In this document: positions 54,494-63,067 of the stretch, one piece after another
Layout of the letters: each line of letters starts with the position of its first letter
Numbering within the stretch: position 1 is the stretch's first letter
Assembly (NCBI RefSeq): GCF_026624755.1
Contig: NZ_JAPMXC010000001.1
Coordinates: 1,708,365 to 1,772,364 of the forward strand
Direction of reading: 5' to 3'
Source of the DNA: Robbsia betulipollinis
Lineage (GTDB): Bacteria; Pseudomonadota; Gammaproteobacteria; Burkholderiales; Burkholderiaceae
DNA length: 64,000 nt
The notes under the pieces: model-generated
Told to the model about the DNA's origin: nothing
Database searches by the model: none
The model's input: the letters and a program-made list of their open reading frames with translations, nothing else
Made by a program: the position numbers and the translations under genes

Positions 54494-55387
54494 TCAACGC
54501 ACCACATACGGCTTGACGATGCCCGTCTCGCCCGGTCGCAAACGCAGCAGTGCGCCCGCATGCGGCTCCTCGCGGAGTTGCTCCGGCGTCAGGTTTTCCG
54601 CCGAACTGGTGACGTACAGCGTATCGAGGGACGCACCGCCGAACGCACACATCGTCGGCTGGCTGACCGGCAGCGCGATGTCCCGGTCCACTTCGCCACT
54701 CGCATGGTAGCGGCGCAGCCGCCCCGCGCCATGCAGCGCGCACCAGTATCCGCCGGCGGCGTCCATTGCCGCACCGTCGGGAACGCCGCCCACCGCCTCG
54801 GGAATCTGCGCGAACAGGCGCCGCGCGCCCAGCAGACCCCGGCTCGCGTCGAACGGGTAGGCGAGAATTTCCCGCGTCTGCGTATGCGAGACGTAGAACA
54901 GGCGCTCGTCGGGGCTCCATGCCATGCCGTTGTGCAGGGCCGACGTGTCCGCCACCGGGCGCAGGCCCGTGTCGAAGGTGAAGGTCTGCAGCGCGCATTT
55001 CTGCGGCGTGGCCTGGCTGTTCTCGTCCAGCGGCTCGAACATCGCGCCGATCCAGAAGCGGCCGGTGCTGTCGCATGCGCCTTCGTTGAAACGAAACAGC
55101 GCCGGGTCGAACGGCGGGGGCGCGAGCGGTTCGAGCGACCCCGAGGCGAAATCGAGCCGGTGCACGCCTTCGCGCAGCGCCACGACGGCGCCGGAGAGAT
55201 CGGCGACGAGCGCGAACGCGCCGATATGACTCGTCACCGGCCAGCAGCGCTCGGCGCCGCTGGCGGGATCGTAGCGGTAGACGGCGGGCTTTCTGACATC
55301 CATCCAGTAAAGCGCGTTCTCGGCGGCCACCCAGGTGGGCGATTCGCCGATGCCGGCATGCGCGTCCAGCACGATCTCGACGGACAT
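54494..55387 (-). CDS. SMP-30/gluconolactonase-family protein
   Basis: A 297-residue six-bladed beta-propeller hydrolase. Metal ligands of the family are seen as Glu in GESPTWVAAENALYWMD, Asn in FNEGACDSTGRFWIG, Asn in HNGMAWSPDERLFYVS, and Asp in PDGAAMDAAGGYW. It probably opens a sugar lactone. AGGAG lies six bases before the ATG. It is the third gene of a likely operon with the VOC and LivJ-type genes, suggesting sugar-acid or aromatic metabolism. Confidence 0.9.
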   Translation of the reverse strand: MSVEIVLDAHAGIGESPTWVAAENALYWMDVRKPAVYRYDPASGAERCWPVTSHIGAFALVADLSGAVVALREGVHRLDFASGSLEPLAPPPFDPALFRFNEGACDSTGRFWIGAMFEPLDENSQATPQKCALQTFTFDTGLRPVADTSALHNGMAWSPDERLFYVSHTQTREILAYPFDASRGLLGARRLFAQIPEAVGGVPDGAAMDAAGGYWCALHGAGRLRRYHASGEVDRDIALPVSQPTMCAFGGASLDTLYVTSSAENLTPEQLREEPHAGALLRLRPGETGIVKPYVVR

Positions 55388-55400
55388 CGAACTCTCCTGA

Positions 55401-55435
55401 AAAAAGGCGCGTCAGGGGAAAAAGGCGCGTCAGGG
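55401..55435. repeat. 18-bp direct duplication at the end of the LivJ-type gene
   Basis: Two adjacent copies of aaaaaggcgcgtcaggg (period 18) span the stop codon of the binding-protein gene. The second copy supplies the TGA, so the duplication lies in the spacer toward the SMP-30 gene. Confidence 0.85.
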
Positions 55436-56608
55436 CGCGGTCACGACCCGCACCGCCTGCCAGCGGCCGTCGACGGCCTGGTACAGGGTCATCTTCGGAT
55501 CCTGCAGATCGCCGTTCGCATCGAACGCGATCTTGCCAAGCACCCCCTGGAAAGCGAGTTTGCCGATGGCGGGGCCGAACACCGCGGGCTGCGTCGAGTT
55601 GGCCAGCCGCATGCCGTTGATGGCAACCCAAGCGGCATTGTAGGCGAACGCAGCGAAGCCTACCGGATCGGCGTGATACATCGCGCAAAAACGCTCGAGG
55701 AAGGCCTGGCCGCCCGGCGTGCGGGCGATCTCCGCGCCCTGCTCGAAGGCAAGCATGCCGTTGGCCGCGCTCCCCGCAAGTTTCAGGAAAGCGGGGTTGG
55801 CGAAGGTCGCGCCCGCCATCAACCGGCCGTCGAAACCCACCTGCCGCGCCTGCTTCGCGAACAGCGAGCCCTGCACGCCCAGCCCGGCGAAGAAGACGAG
55901 GTCGGCACGCCGGGCCTTCAGCGTCGTCACGATCGCACGGAAATCCACTGCCTGATCGCTCGTGAATTCGTGGTCGACCAGCGTGCCGCCCTGCGCCTTG
56001 ACGGCTTTCTCGAATTCATCCGCCAGACCCTGTCCGTAGGCGGTGCGATCGTCGACGACGGCGATGCGTTTTGCCCGGAGCGTGCGCACGCCATACGCCG
56101 CCGCGTTGTCGGCCACCGTGTTGTCGGTGCCGTAGGGCCGGTACAGAAACGCAAAACCCTGGTGCGTGAGCGAGGGGTTGGACGCCGCCGGAACGATGTG
56201 CGGGATGCCCGCGCGGTGGTAGACGGCCGAGGCGGGTATCGTGGTGCCCGAATTGAAGTGGCCCACCACCGCCACCACGTTCGAATCGACCAGGCGTTGC
56301 GCGGCCTGCACGGCCACGCGCGGATCCCCCTGATCGTCCTGTACCAGCAAGGCGAAGGTCACGGGCTTGCCACCGATCACCAGCTTCTGCGCGTTCGCCT
56401 CGGCGATCGCCAGACCGATGCCGAGTTGCAGGTCCTTGCCGTAGTTCGCGGAAGGACCGGTCAGCGGCCCGGCGAAGCCGATGGCGACCGACGTGGCGTC
56501 CTGCGCCGCTGCCGGGGAAACCATGATTCCCGTGACGCCCCCCAGGGCGACGCATACGGATGCCACGAGGCAGAGCCTGCGGCGGCGTTGTCGCATCGAT
56601 TCTGTCAT
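55430..56608 (-). CDS. LivJ-type ABC transporter substrate-binding protein
   Basis: A 392-residue periplasmic binding protein of the branched-chain amino acid type. An arginine-rich start and signal peptide (LCLVASVCVALGGVTGIMVSPAAAQ) precede VAIGFAGPLTGPSANYGKD, the family's first strand. HAAT-type proteins bind amino acids, amides or aromatic acids. No permease or ATPase genes are adjacent. It is flanked by the VOC and SMP-30 genes with gaps of about 43 bp on each side, which suggests one transcript. Confidence 0.9.
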   Translation of the reverse strand: MTESMRQRRRRLCLVASVCVALGGVTGIMVSPAAAQDATSVAIGFAGPLTGPSANYGKDLQLGIGLAIAEANAQKLVIGGKPVTFALLVQDDQGDPRVAVQAAQRLVDSNVVAVVGHFNSGTTIPASAVYHRAGIPHIVPAASNPSLTHQGFAFLYRPYGTDNTVADNAAAYGVRTLRAKRIAVVDDRTAYGQGLADEFEKAVKAQGGTLVDHEFTSDQAVDFRAIVTTLKARRADLVFFAGLGVQGSLFAKQARQVGFDGRLMAGATFANPAFLKLAGSAANGMLAFEQGAEIARTPGGQAFLERFCAMYHADPVGFAAFAYNAAWVAINGMRLANSTQPAVFGPAIGKLAFQGVLGKIAFDANGDLQDPKMTLYQAVDGRWQAVRVVTAP

Positions 56609-56651
56609 CCGGCGTTCCAGGTGGGTTCACGCACGCGGCGCGGACGAGCCG

Positions 56652-57083
56652 TTATTTGGCGAACATCGCGCCGATGTCGGCGAAGGCCTTGAACTCGACG
56701 GCGTTGCCCGACGGATCGAGGAAGAACATCGTCGCCTGCTCGCCGACTTCACCCTTGAAGCGGATATGCGGCTCGATGATGAAGCGCGTGTCCGCTTGCC
56801 GCAGTTTGTCCGCGAGACTCTGCCATTGCGCCATCGGCAGCACCGCGCCGAAATGGCGGACCGGCACGGCGTCGCCATCGACCGCGCTGGTCTGGCGATG
56901 GCCTGCCTCCTCGGGCGCGAGGTGCGCGACGATCTGATGGCCGTAGAAATCGAAATCGACCCAGTCCGCCGAACTGCGGCCTTCCGGGCAGCCGAGCAGC
57001 TCGCCATAGAAGCTGCGGGCCGCCGCCAGGCTGTGGACGGGGAAAGCGAGATGAAACGGAATGGCCTGCTGGGTGGTGGGCAT
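56652..57083 (-). CDS. VOC-family (glyoxalase/dioxygenase-like) protein
   Basis: A 143-residue vicinal-oxygen-chelate protein. Metal-site residues lie in FHLAFPV (His), VRHFGAVL (His) and [12 protein letters not shown] (Glu). VOC enzymes include glyoxalases, dioxygenases and resistance proteins; this single-domain form cannot be assigned further. The ATG at 57083 fits the first strand; longer forms lack support. It is first in a likely operon with the LivJ and SMP-30 genes and divergent from a LysR gene. Confidence 0.87.
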   Translation of the reverse strand: MPTTQQAIPFHLAFPVHSLAAARSFYGELLGCPEGRSSADWVDFDFYGHQIVAHLAPEEAGHRQTSAVDGDAVPVRHFGAVLPMAQWQSLADKLRQADTRFIIEPHIRFKGEVGEQATMFFLDPSGNAVEFKAFADIGAMFAK

Positions 57084-57193
57084 CGTGGCAACTCGTGTGG
57101 TGAAGGAAGCGCCGGCCGGCGCACGCCGGGCGTCGGGACGCCATGCATTCAACGCAGTTTATGCATGACAAAAAATGGTGAATAGCGATATAT

Positions 57194-57208
57194 TTTTGTT
57201 CTTCAAAA
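57194..57208. promoter_or_regulatory. LysR-type operator-like site between divergent genes
   Basis: TTTTG-TTCTT-CAAAA is a perfect inverted repeat in the AT-rich 145-bp gap between the VOC operon and a divergent LysR gene. This is the usual place for a LysR site that controls both genes. Confidence 0.5.
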
Positions 57209-57228
57209 CACTATTTTTGATGAATTCC

Positions 57229-58128
57229 ATGCTTCGTGAACTCCGCACCTTCATCGCCGTCGCGCAGCATGGCACCTTCTCCCGCGCCGCGGCGCGCATA
57301 GGTCTCACGCAATCCGCCGTCAGCGCGCAGATGCAGCGCCTCGAGTCCGAGCTCGGCATCGCCTTGTTCGATCGCACCGGACGCTCCGCGGTGCTCAGTC
57401 AGGCCGGGCGCGAGACGCTCGCGCTCGCCGGGGAGATGATGACGTTGTACGCGCGTCTGGGGCGTCACGGCACCACACCCGAGGACCATGGCATGCTGCG
57501 CATCGGCGCGATCGCCTCGGCGCAGTGGTCGTTCCTGGTCGATACGATCACGGATTTCCGGCAGGCGCATCCGGGTTGGCGAATCCGGGTCGTCCCCGGC
57601 TTGTCGCTGCACTTGCTCGCGCAGGTGGATGCCGGCGAACTCGACGCGGCGGTGATCATCCGTCCCCCGTTCGCGCTGCCCGCCGAACTCGAATGGACGT
57701 CGCTGGTCGACGAACCGTTCATGCTGCTGGTGCCCGATGCGCTTGCCGCCGCGCCCTGGCGGGACACCCTCGTCAGCGCGCCATTCGTGCGGTACGACCG
57801 CGGTTCTTTCGGGGGACGTCTGGTCGACCGTTTCCTGCGCCGCGCGCGCCTGGCGGTGCACGACGTGGTGGAACTCGACGAACTGCCGGCCATCGCGCGG
57901 CTGGTGGCGCGGGGCGTCGGCGTCGCGCTGGTGCCGCGCGCCGCCACGCTCGACGCCTGGCCGGCGGGCGTCCGGGCGCTCGATCTGGGCGAGGACGGGT
58001 TTCATCGGGAAATCGGCCTGGTTCAGCCCCGCCAGGACAGGCAGCCGGTGACGCGGCGATTCGCGGCCCTCGCGGCCCTCGCGGCGCAGGCCGCGCGCCC
58101 GCCCGGCGGCGCCTGCGCGATGGGCTAG
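57229..58128 (+). CDS. LysR-family transcriptional regulator
   Basis: A 299-residue regulator with N-terminal helix-turn-helix (FIAVAQHGTFSRAAARIGLTQSAVSAQMQRLESELG) and inducer-binding domain. The ATG at 57229 gives the usual MLRELRTF start; another ATG lies nine bases upstream, and neither has a clear ribosome site. Divergent orientation suggests it controls the VOC-LivJ-SMP-30 genes. Its stop codon shares a CTAG with the stop of the convergent pxpC gene. Confidence 0.88.
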   Translation: MLRELRTFIAVAQHGTFSRAAARIGLTQSAVSAQMQRLESELGIALFDRTGRSAVLSQAGRETLALAGEMMTLYARLGRHGTTPEDHGMLRIGAIASAQWSFLVDTITDFRQAHPGWRIRVVPGLSLHLLAQVDAGELDAAVIIRPPFALPAELEWTSLVDEPFMLLVPDALAAAPWRDTLVSAPFVRYDRGSFGGRLVDRFLRRARLAVHDVVELDELPAIARLVARGVGVALVPRAATLDAWPAGVRALDLGEDGFHREIGLVQPRQDRQPVTRRFAALAALAAQAARPPGGACAMG

Positions 58129-59183
58129 CCCGTGGCGGGTGCCGCCGGCGTCGTCGCGGCCGGCAACGCGTGCAGCGTCATGCGCACGGCCGCGCGCAGG
58201 GCCGCCAGCGCATCCTCCTGTTCCAGATGGACGCGCTCGGCCTCGGCGTGGCTCACCTCGTCAAACCCCACGCGGGTTCCGGGCACCGCTTGCGCGAGCG
58301 CCGGCAGGTCGGAACTGATGACATGGGCAATCTTGGGATAGCCGCCGGCACCCTGCCGGTCGGCCATCAGCACGATGGGCTGGCCATCGGGGGGAATCTG
58401 CACGGTACCGAAATCCACCGGTTCCGAGATCATCTCCAGCGCGGCGCGCAGATGCAGTTCCGGCCCTTCGAACCGATAGCCCATTCGGTCCGAGCGGGCA
58501 TGGATGCGGTACGAGTCTCGCGTGAAGTGGGCCTGCGCGGCGGGGGTGAAGTGCGACCACTGCGGGCCGCGTGTGAAACGCAGCGCGCTCAACAGCGCCG
58601 GGTGCGGGGCGACGTACAGTGCCGGACCGGCGACGAACGGTGCCGCACCGCGCAGCAGCGCGGCGTGCAGTATCGGGTAGCCGCTGTCCGCCGCGCCGAG
58701 CGCGACGCGGTCGCCGGCCTGTAGCGCACGGCCCGCGACGCCGCCGAAACCGCCGCGCAGGAACGTGCTGCGGCTGTCGAGCACCCGATCGCCCGCAAAG
58801 CCGCCACGCACCGCGAGATACGCCCGCGCGCCCTTGAGGCAGGCGCCCATACGCAGCGTTGCCCCGCGGCGCACGAGCAGCGCGCGTTGCCGGGGGACCG
58901 GGACGTCATCGATGCAGGCCTGCATGTCGGCGCCCGTCAACGCGAGCAGCACGTCGCGATCGAACCGGACCTTGGGCCCGATCAGCGTGCTTTCCAGCGT
59001 CGCCGCGTCCGGGTCGTTGCCCACGAGCAGGTTGGCGATCCGATGCGACCACTCGTCCATCGCGCCGTTGACCGGCACCCCCAGGCGCTGGTGACCGTAG
59101 CGTCCCCTGTCCTGCAGCGTCGACAGCATGCCCGGTTTCTCGACGTGCATGGCGCCCGACGGCGCGTCGCCGCCGGCCGTCAT
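58125..59183 (-). CDS. pxpC: 5-oxoprolinase subunit PxpC
   Basis: A 352-residue protein of the allophanate hydrolase subunit 2 family. Motifs EKPGMLSTLQDRGRYGHQRLGVPVNGAMDEWSHRIANLLVGN-like at the start and SDRMGYRFEGPEL and IPPDGQPIVLMADRQGAGGYPKIA near the end identify it. PxpC works with PxpA and PxpB to hydrolyse 5-oxoproline with ATP. The ATG at 59183 overlaps the pxpA stop (ATGA). Confidence 0.92.
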   Translation of the reverse strand: MTAGGDAPSGAMHVEKPGMLSTLQDRGRYGHQRLGVPVNGAMDEWSHRIANLLVGNDPDAATLESTLIGPKVRFDRDVLLALTGADMQACIDDVPVPRQRALLVRRGATLRMGACLKGARAYLAVRGGFAGDRVLDSRSTFLRGGFGGVAGRALQAGDRVALGAADSGYPILHAALLRGAAPFVAGPALYVAPHPALLSALRFTRGPQWSHFTPAAQAHFTRDSYRIHARSDRMGYRFEGPELHLRAALEMISEPVDFGTVQIPPDGQPIVLMADRQGAGGYPKIAHVISSDLPALAQAVPGTRVGFDEVSHAEAERVHLEQEDALAALRAAVRMTLHALPAATTPAAPATG

Positions 59184-59932
59184 GGGGCGCAAATCGTGAT
59201 GCCGTCGGCTTCCAGGCCGGCGCGCACGCGTTGCGCGAACGACGCGGCGCCGGGTTGATCGCCATGGATGCAGACCGAATCGGCACGCACCGGCACGCGC
59301 GTGCCATCCAGCGCGATCACGCTGCCTTCGTGCACCATGTGCCGTACCTGGTCGATCGAGCGCTCCACGTCGACGATCATCGCGTTGGGCTGCGAGCGGG
59401 GCGTCAGCGTGCCGTCGGGCTGGTAGGTGCGGTCCGCGTACACTTCGTGCACCACCCGCAGGCCTGCGTCCGCGGCGGCCTGCGCGAGGTTCGGCGTCGA
59501 CACGATCAGCAGCAGCGAGGGATCGACGTCGCGCACCGCCGCGGCGATCGCCTGCGCCAGCGCCGCCTCCCGCACGATCATTTGGTACAGCGCGCCGTGC
59601 GTCTTGACATGGCGCAGACGGCTGCCGCTCGCCTGGGCGAAACCCGACAGCGCGCCGATCTGGTACACCATCAGCGCGTAGACCTCGTCCGGCGTCATCG
59701 TCATCGCCCGCCTGCCGAACCCCTGCAGATCGGGCAGGCCGGGATGCGCGCCGATCGCCACGCCCAGGGCCAGCGCGTCGCGCACCGTGGCGCGCATCGT
59801 CATCGGGTCGCCCGCGTGAAAACCGCAGGCGAGATTGGCGGAACTGACGAAGCGCAGGAGCGTCTGGTCGTCGCCCATGACCCAGGGGCCAAAGCTTTCG
59901 CCCATGTCGCAGTTCAGGTCGATCGATTTCAT
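59180..59932 (-). CDS. pxpA: 5-oxoprolinase subunit PxpA (LamB/YcsF family)
   Basis: A 250-residue LamB/YcsF protein that opens the oxoproline ring in the PxpABC complex. It begins DLNCDMGESFGPW and carries SANLACGFHAGDP, GAHPGLPD and HVKTHGALYQ, all family signatures. Its stop overlaps the pxpC start. The B-A-C order in one direction is a common layout of this operon. Confidence 0.95.
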   Translation of the reverse strand: MKSIDLNCDMGESFGPWVMGDDQTLLRFVSSANLACGFHAGDPMTMRATVRDALALGVAIGAHPGLPDLQGFGRRAMTMTPDEVYALMVYQIGALSGFAQASGSRLRHVKTHGALYQMIVREAALAQAIAAAVRDVDPSLLLIVSTPNLAQAAADAGLRVVHEVYADRTYQPDGTLTPRSQPNAMIVDVERSIDQVRHMVHEGSVIALDGTRVPVRADSVCIHGDQPGAASFAQRVRAGLEADGITICAP

Positions 59933-59984
59933 CGCATCTTGCCTCGGATAGGAAAGGAAACGGCGTGGTTGTCCGGTGGCGAGC

Positions 59985-60755
59985 TCATCGCGCGCGGCGC
60001 TCGTCGAGTTCGGCGAAGACTTCGGGCGAGATCGGCGAGAAATGCAGGCGATCGCCCAGACGCAGGCGCGTGGGAGGCGTCCATGCCAGATCGAACAGAC
60101 TCCACGGCGTGCGGCCGATGATGTTCCAGCCGCCCGGCGAGGCGACCTGGTAGATCGACGTCAGCCCGTTGGCGATCGCGACGGATCCCGCCTCGACGCG
60201 CGTGCGGGGCGTCGTTCGGCGCGGCACCGACAAACGCGGGTCCAGCGGTCCGGCAAAGGGATTGCCGGGAGAGAAGTAGAAGGTATGCACGGAGACTTCC
60301 ATCGCGCCATGCAGACGCACGACCTCCTCGGGCGAGAGCGCGCAGCGGCGCGCGACATCGTCGAGATCGGGGCCGTACTCGCCGCCGTAGCACACGGGAA
60401 TCTCGATCAGCCGGGCGGGTGCCGCATCGGCCGATGGCGCGGCGTGCAACAACGGCGCGATGGCCTGGCGCAACTGCGCATAGGGGGAACCCTGCGCGCG
60501 GGGCAGGCATGCGGGGCGGTAATGCAGCGCCACCGTCGTGAAGGCGGGCACGATGTCGATCACGCCCAGCAGCCGCGCCGCGAACAGGCGCGCGGTGAGG
60601 GCGTGCACGCGCTGCGTCACGTCGGAATCGATTCGCGTGCCCAGGCGCACCAGCAGGCAGCGGTCTCCCATCGGCTCGACCGAGGGGAAGGCCGCAGGGA
60701 TGGCCGCGGGGATGGCCCCAGCGTCGGGAGCCGCGGTGTTGGAGGGGCGCGGCAT
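59985..60755 (-). CDS. pxpB: 5-oxoprolinase subunit PxpB
   Basis: A 256-residue protein of the allophanate hydrolase subunit 1 family. GDRCLLVRLGTRID near the start, IEIPVCYGGEYGPDLDDVA in the middle and SPGGWNIIGRTPWSLFD near the end are family motifs. The central loop reads FSPGNPFAGPLDPRL where most relatives have a GFxPGFPYLGGL-like sequence, a modest divergence. AGGA lies four bases before the ATG. The AT-rich 119-bp gap upstream probably holds the operon promoter. Confidence 0.9.
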   Translation of the reverse strand: MPRPSNTAAPDAGAIPAAIPAAFPSVEPMGDRCLLVRLGTRIDSDVTQRVHALTARLFAARLLGVIDIVPAFTTVALHYRPACLPRAQGSPYAQLRQAIAPLLHAAPSADAAPARLIEIPVCYGGEYGPDLDDVARRCALSPEEVVRLHGAMEVSVHTFYFSPGNPFAGPLDPRLSVPRRTTPRTRVEAGSVAIANGLTSIYQVASPGGWNIIGRTPWSLFDLAWTPPTRLRLGDRLHFSPISPEVFAELDERRAR

Positions 60756-60874
60756 GCGATCCTTTTCGTCGGGTACTTCGTGCGGCAGTCTAAGCGCTCA
60801 AAAATACGGACGAAAACGATAAATTTTTTAGCTCGGCATCAATTTAATCGATCCTCGCGCCGGCACGCCGACGT

Positions 60875-61195
60875 CTACTTGACCGTCTGGATCACCTCGA
60901 AGCCTTCGAATTCCGGGTGACCGAGGTACAGCGGACGGGCCGCTCCGCCGTTGCCGGCATTGCGGTGCGACGCGCGAAACGCATCCGACTTCGTCCAGCC
61001 CTCGAACGCGGCGTGGTCCTCCCAGACCGTATGGCTCGAGTACAGCGCGTGGTCGTCGCGACGCGGGCCGCGCAGCAGATGGAATTCCACGAAGCCGGGT
61101 ACCTCTTTCAGATGGCTGTCGCGGCTGGCCCAGAGTTCCTCGAAAGCCGTCTCGGAGCCGGGCGCGACCTTGAAGCGGTTCATGGCGATATACAT
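60875..61195 (-). CDS. Antibiotic biosynthesis monooxygenase (ABM)-fold protein
   Basis: A 106-residue ferredoxin-like dimer-type protein (MYIAMNRFKVAPGSETAFEELWASRDSHL..., GFVEFHLLRGP, YSSHTVWEDHAAFEGWTKSDAFRASHR). Such proteins include IsdG/HmoA-type haem-degrading enzymes; a His and Trp in the second half fit that group, but the substrate is not certain. It precedes the pxp operon on the same strand, 119 bp away. Confidence 0.83.
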   Translation of the reverse strand: MYIAMNRFKVAPGSETAFEELWASRDSHLKEVPGFVEFHLLRGPRRDDHALYSSHTVWEDHAAFEGWTKSDAFRASHRNAGNGGAARPLYLGHPEFEGFEVIQTVK

Positions 61196-61246
61196 GGCGG
61201 ACAGTTCCTTTAGGGTGACAGGCGATGCGGTGACCGATGCCTTCGA

Positions 61247-62149
61247 TTATAGCCCCGGCGCCGTCCAGTCCCGAACCGTCAGGACGGCGTCGGCGAATGC
61301 CCGGGGCGCCTGCTGCGGCAGGTTGTGGCCCACGCCGTCGATCACGCGGTGTTCATGCCTGCCGGTGAAATGAGGGGCATCCCGGGCGCTGCTTTCCGGC
61401 CCCTGCACGCCGTCGGCGCCACCGTCGAGCGTCACGCACGGGACCGTGATCGGCGGTTGCGCGGCGAGCTGGCGCTCGATGTCCTCCAACGCGGGGTCGC
61501 CCGCCACGAGTCCGAAACGGTGTCGGTAGGAATGGATGACGACGTCGACGAAATCGGGATTCTCGAACGCCTGCGCGGTGCGCGCATAGGTCGCATCGTC
61601 GAATCGCCAGGTGGGCGACCAGAGTTGCCACAGCAGGCGGCAGAACGCCGCGCGATGCGCCGTCAGTCCCTGGCGCCCGCGTTCGCCGTGGAAATAATAT
61701 TGGTACCAGAGACGGTATTCCTCGCTCGGCTCCTGCGGGGCATTGGCATGCGCGATGTCCTGGATGTTGTAGCCGTTGACCGACACCAGACCCTGTACGC
61801 GCGCGGGATGGAGGGCGGCCACGATGCAGGCGGCGCGGCCGCCCCAGTCGTAGCCGCCGAGCAGCGCTTTCTCGATGCGCAGGGCGTCGAGCAGGGCGAG
61901 CAGGTCGGCCCCCAGCGCCGCCTGCTGGCCGGAGCGCGGCGTGCCCGCCGAGCGAAAGCGCGTCGGCCCGTACCCGCGCAGGTACGGAACGATCACGCGC
62001 GCGCCTCGCGCGACGAGGCGCGGGGCGACATCGTCATACGCATGGATGTCGTAGGGAAAGCCATGCAGCAGGACGACCGGCCAGCCATCATCGGCGCCGC
62101 TCTCTTCGTAGGCGATGTCGAGCGTGAGGGTGCTCAGGTGTTTCAGCAT
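61247..62149 (-). CDS. Alpha/beta hydrolase, epoxide hydrolase-like
   Basis: A 300-residue hydrolase. HGFPYD forms the oxyanion region, GGYDWGG places an Asp (not Ser) as the nucleophile as in epoxide hydrolases and haloalkane dehalogenases, and the catalytic His is in GVGHNLPQ. The cap region carries Tyr and Trp residues (YRLWYQYYFHGERGR). The ATG at 62149 has GGGA eight bases upstream. The substrate is unknown. Confidence 0.88.
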   Translation of the reverse strand: MLKHLSTLTLDIAYEESGADDGWPVVLLHGFPYDIHAYDDVAPRLVARGARVIVPYLRGYGPTRFRSAGTPRSGQQAALGADLLALLDALRIEKALLGGYDWGGRAACIVAALHPARVQGLVSVNGYNIQDIAHANAPQEPSEEYRLWYQYYFHGERGRQGLTAHRAAFCRLLWQLWSPTWRFDDATYARTAQAFENPDFVDVVIHSYRHRFGLVAGDPALEDIERQLAAQPPITVPCVTLDGGADGVQGPESSARDAPHFTGRHEHRVIDGVGHNLPQQAPRAFADAVLTVRDWTAPGL

Positions 62150-62220
62150 GATCGGCGTCCCGTGCGTTGAGAAGTGTCCGGCACTCACGCATGCCCCATG
62201 CCCGCTGCGCCGCGCGCGAT

Positions 62221-62673
62221 TCAGCGCAGCGTAAGCGCCCAGTGCCCGGTATCGGTCCAGCGGCGTCCGGCGGGCGGGGCGGACGCGCCATCGGGCGGGG
62301 CGTGCGCCGTGACGGGACGCCGCAGCGCGACCAGCGAGGCGATCGCGGCCGCCGCGGCGGTATGTCTGGCATCCGTCGCGGCGCGGTCCGGTGCATCCTG
62401 CGGCGGTGGCTGATCCGGCGACGGGTGATGCGGCGGGACGGCGTCGGCCGGGTCCGCCGATAGGTCCGGCGCCGACACCTCCCAGTTTTTTTCGATTTCG
62501 ATCTTGTACAACGCCAGCGCGGCGGACAACATCACTGACATGTCCCGCCCGTCCAGCCGCGGCGCGTGTAGCGCGATCCAGTTGACGAGGTCGGCCAGTG
62601 CATCGCCCGTGGCCGTGGCGTTTTTCTCATAGGCGCGCGCCTTGAGCTGTTCGAGAATGGTCTGGGTCAGCAT
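62221..62673 (-). CDS. Hypothetical protein
   Basis: A 150-residue protein (MLTQTILEQLKARAYEKNATATG...). The first ~75 residues are helical; the rest is Pro/Ala/Asp-rich and disordered with a final ordered GHWALTLR. I do not recognise the family. It is preceded by an AT-rich stretch with possible promoter character and lies on the same strand as two more unknown genes upstream. Confidence 0.6.
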   Translation of the reverse strand: MLTQTILEQLKARAYEKNATATGDALADLVNWIALHAPRLDGRDMSVMLSAALALYKIEIEKNWEVSAPDLSADPADAVPPHHPSPDQPPPQDAPDRAATDARHTAAAAAIASLVALRRPVTAHAPPDGASAPPAGRRWTDTGHWALTLR

Positions 62674-62779
62674 GATGATCCGGGGGTCGGCGCGGCGATG
62701 CGCGATGCTACGTGGGCGATACGATCGGAAAAATTTAATCACGAAAGCCTTTCCGAGACAATACGCGCATCGGAGCGCT

Positions 62780-63067
62780 TCAGGGAGCGGCGCCGCCGGA
62801 CTCTCCCTGACCGGCGGGGGCGTCGGGCGCGGCGCCACGCAGCAGCCGTCTCGCGCGTCGCCGGTCTTCCACCCGCATCATGGCGTCGCCCAATTGATGG
62901 ACGTCCCGGGAGAGGTGGTGCAGCCGGGCCGCTACCTTTTGCTGCTGGTGGACGAGCGCGTCGAGCGCACGCTCCCGTTGCGCCTGACGCTGCGCGTAGT
63001 CGTCGAGGTCCTGGCGCATCGCGAGGCTGCGGATGCAGACGAACGCGCGGGTAGTGGAATCGATCAT
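62780..63067 (-). CDS. Hypothetical coiled-coil protein
   Basis: A 95-residue, Arg/Gln/Ala-rich helical protein (MIDSTTRAFVCIRSLAMRQDLDDY..., RALDALVHQQQKVAARLHHL) with a Gly/Ala/Pro-rich tail. Its ATG overlaps the stop codon of the next gene upstream (ATGA), which supports this start over longer in-frame ones and implies coupled translation. Family not recognised. Confidence 0.65.
   Translation of the reverse strand: MIDSTTRAFVCIRSLAMRQDLDDYAQRQAQRERALDALVHQQQKVAARLHHLSRDVHQLGDAMMRVEDRRRARRLLRGAAPDAPAGQGESGGAAP

Noticed and set aside
54560-56692. 710-codon open frame on the plus strand
   Set aside because: Antisense to the SMP-30 and LivJ-type genes; no ribosome site or domain.
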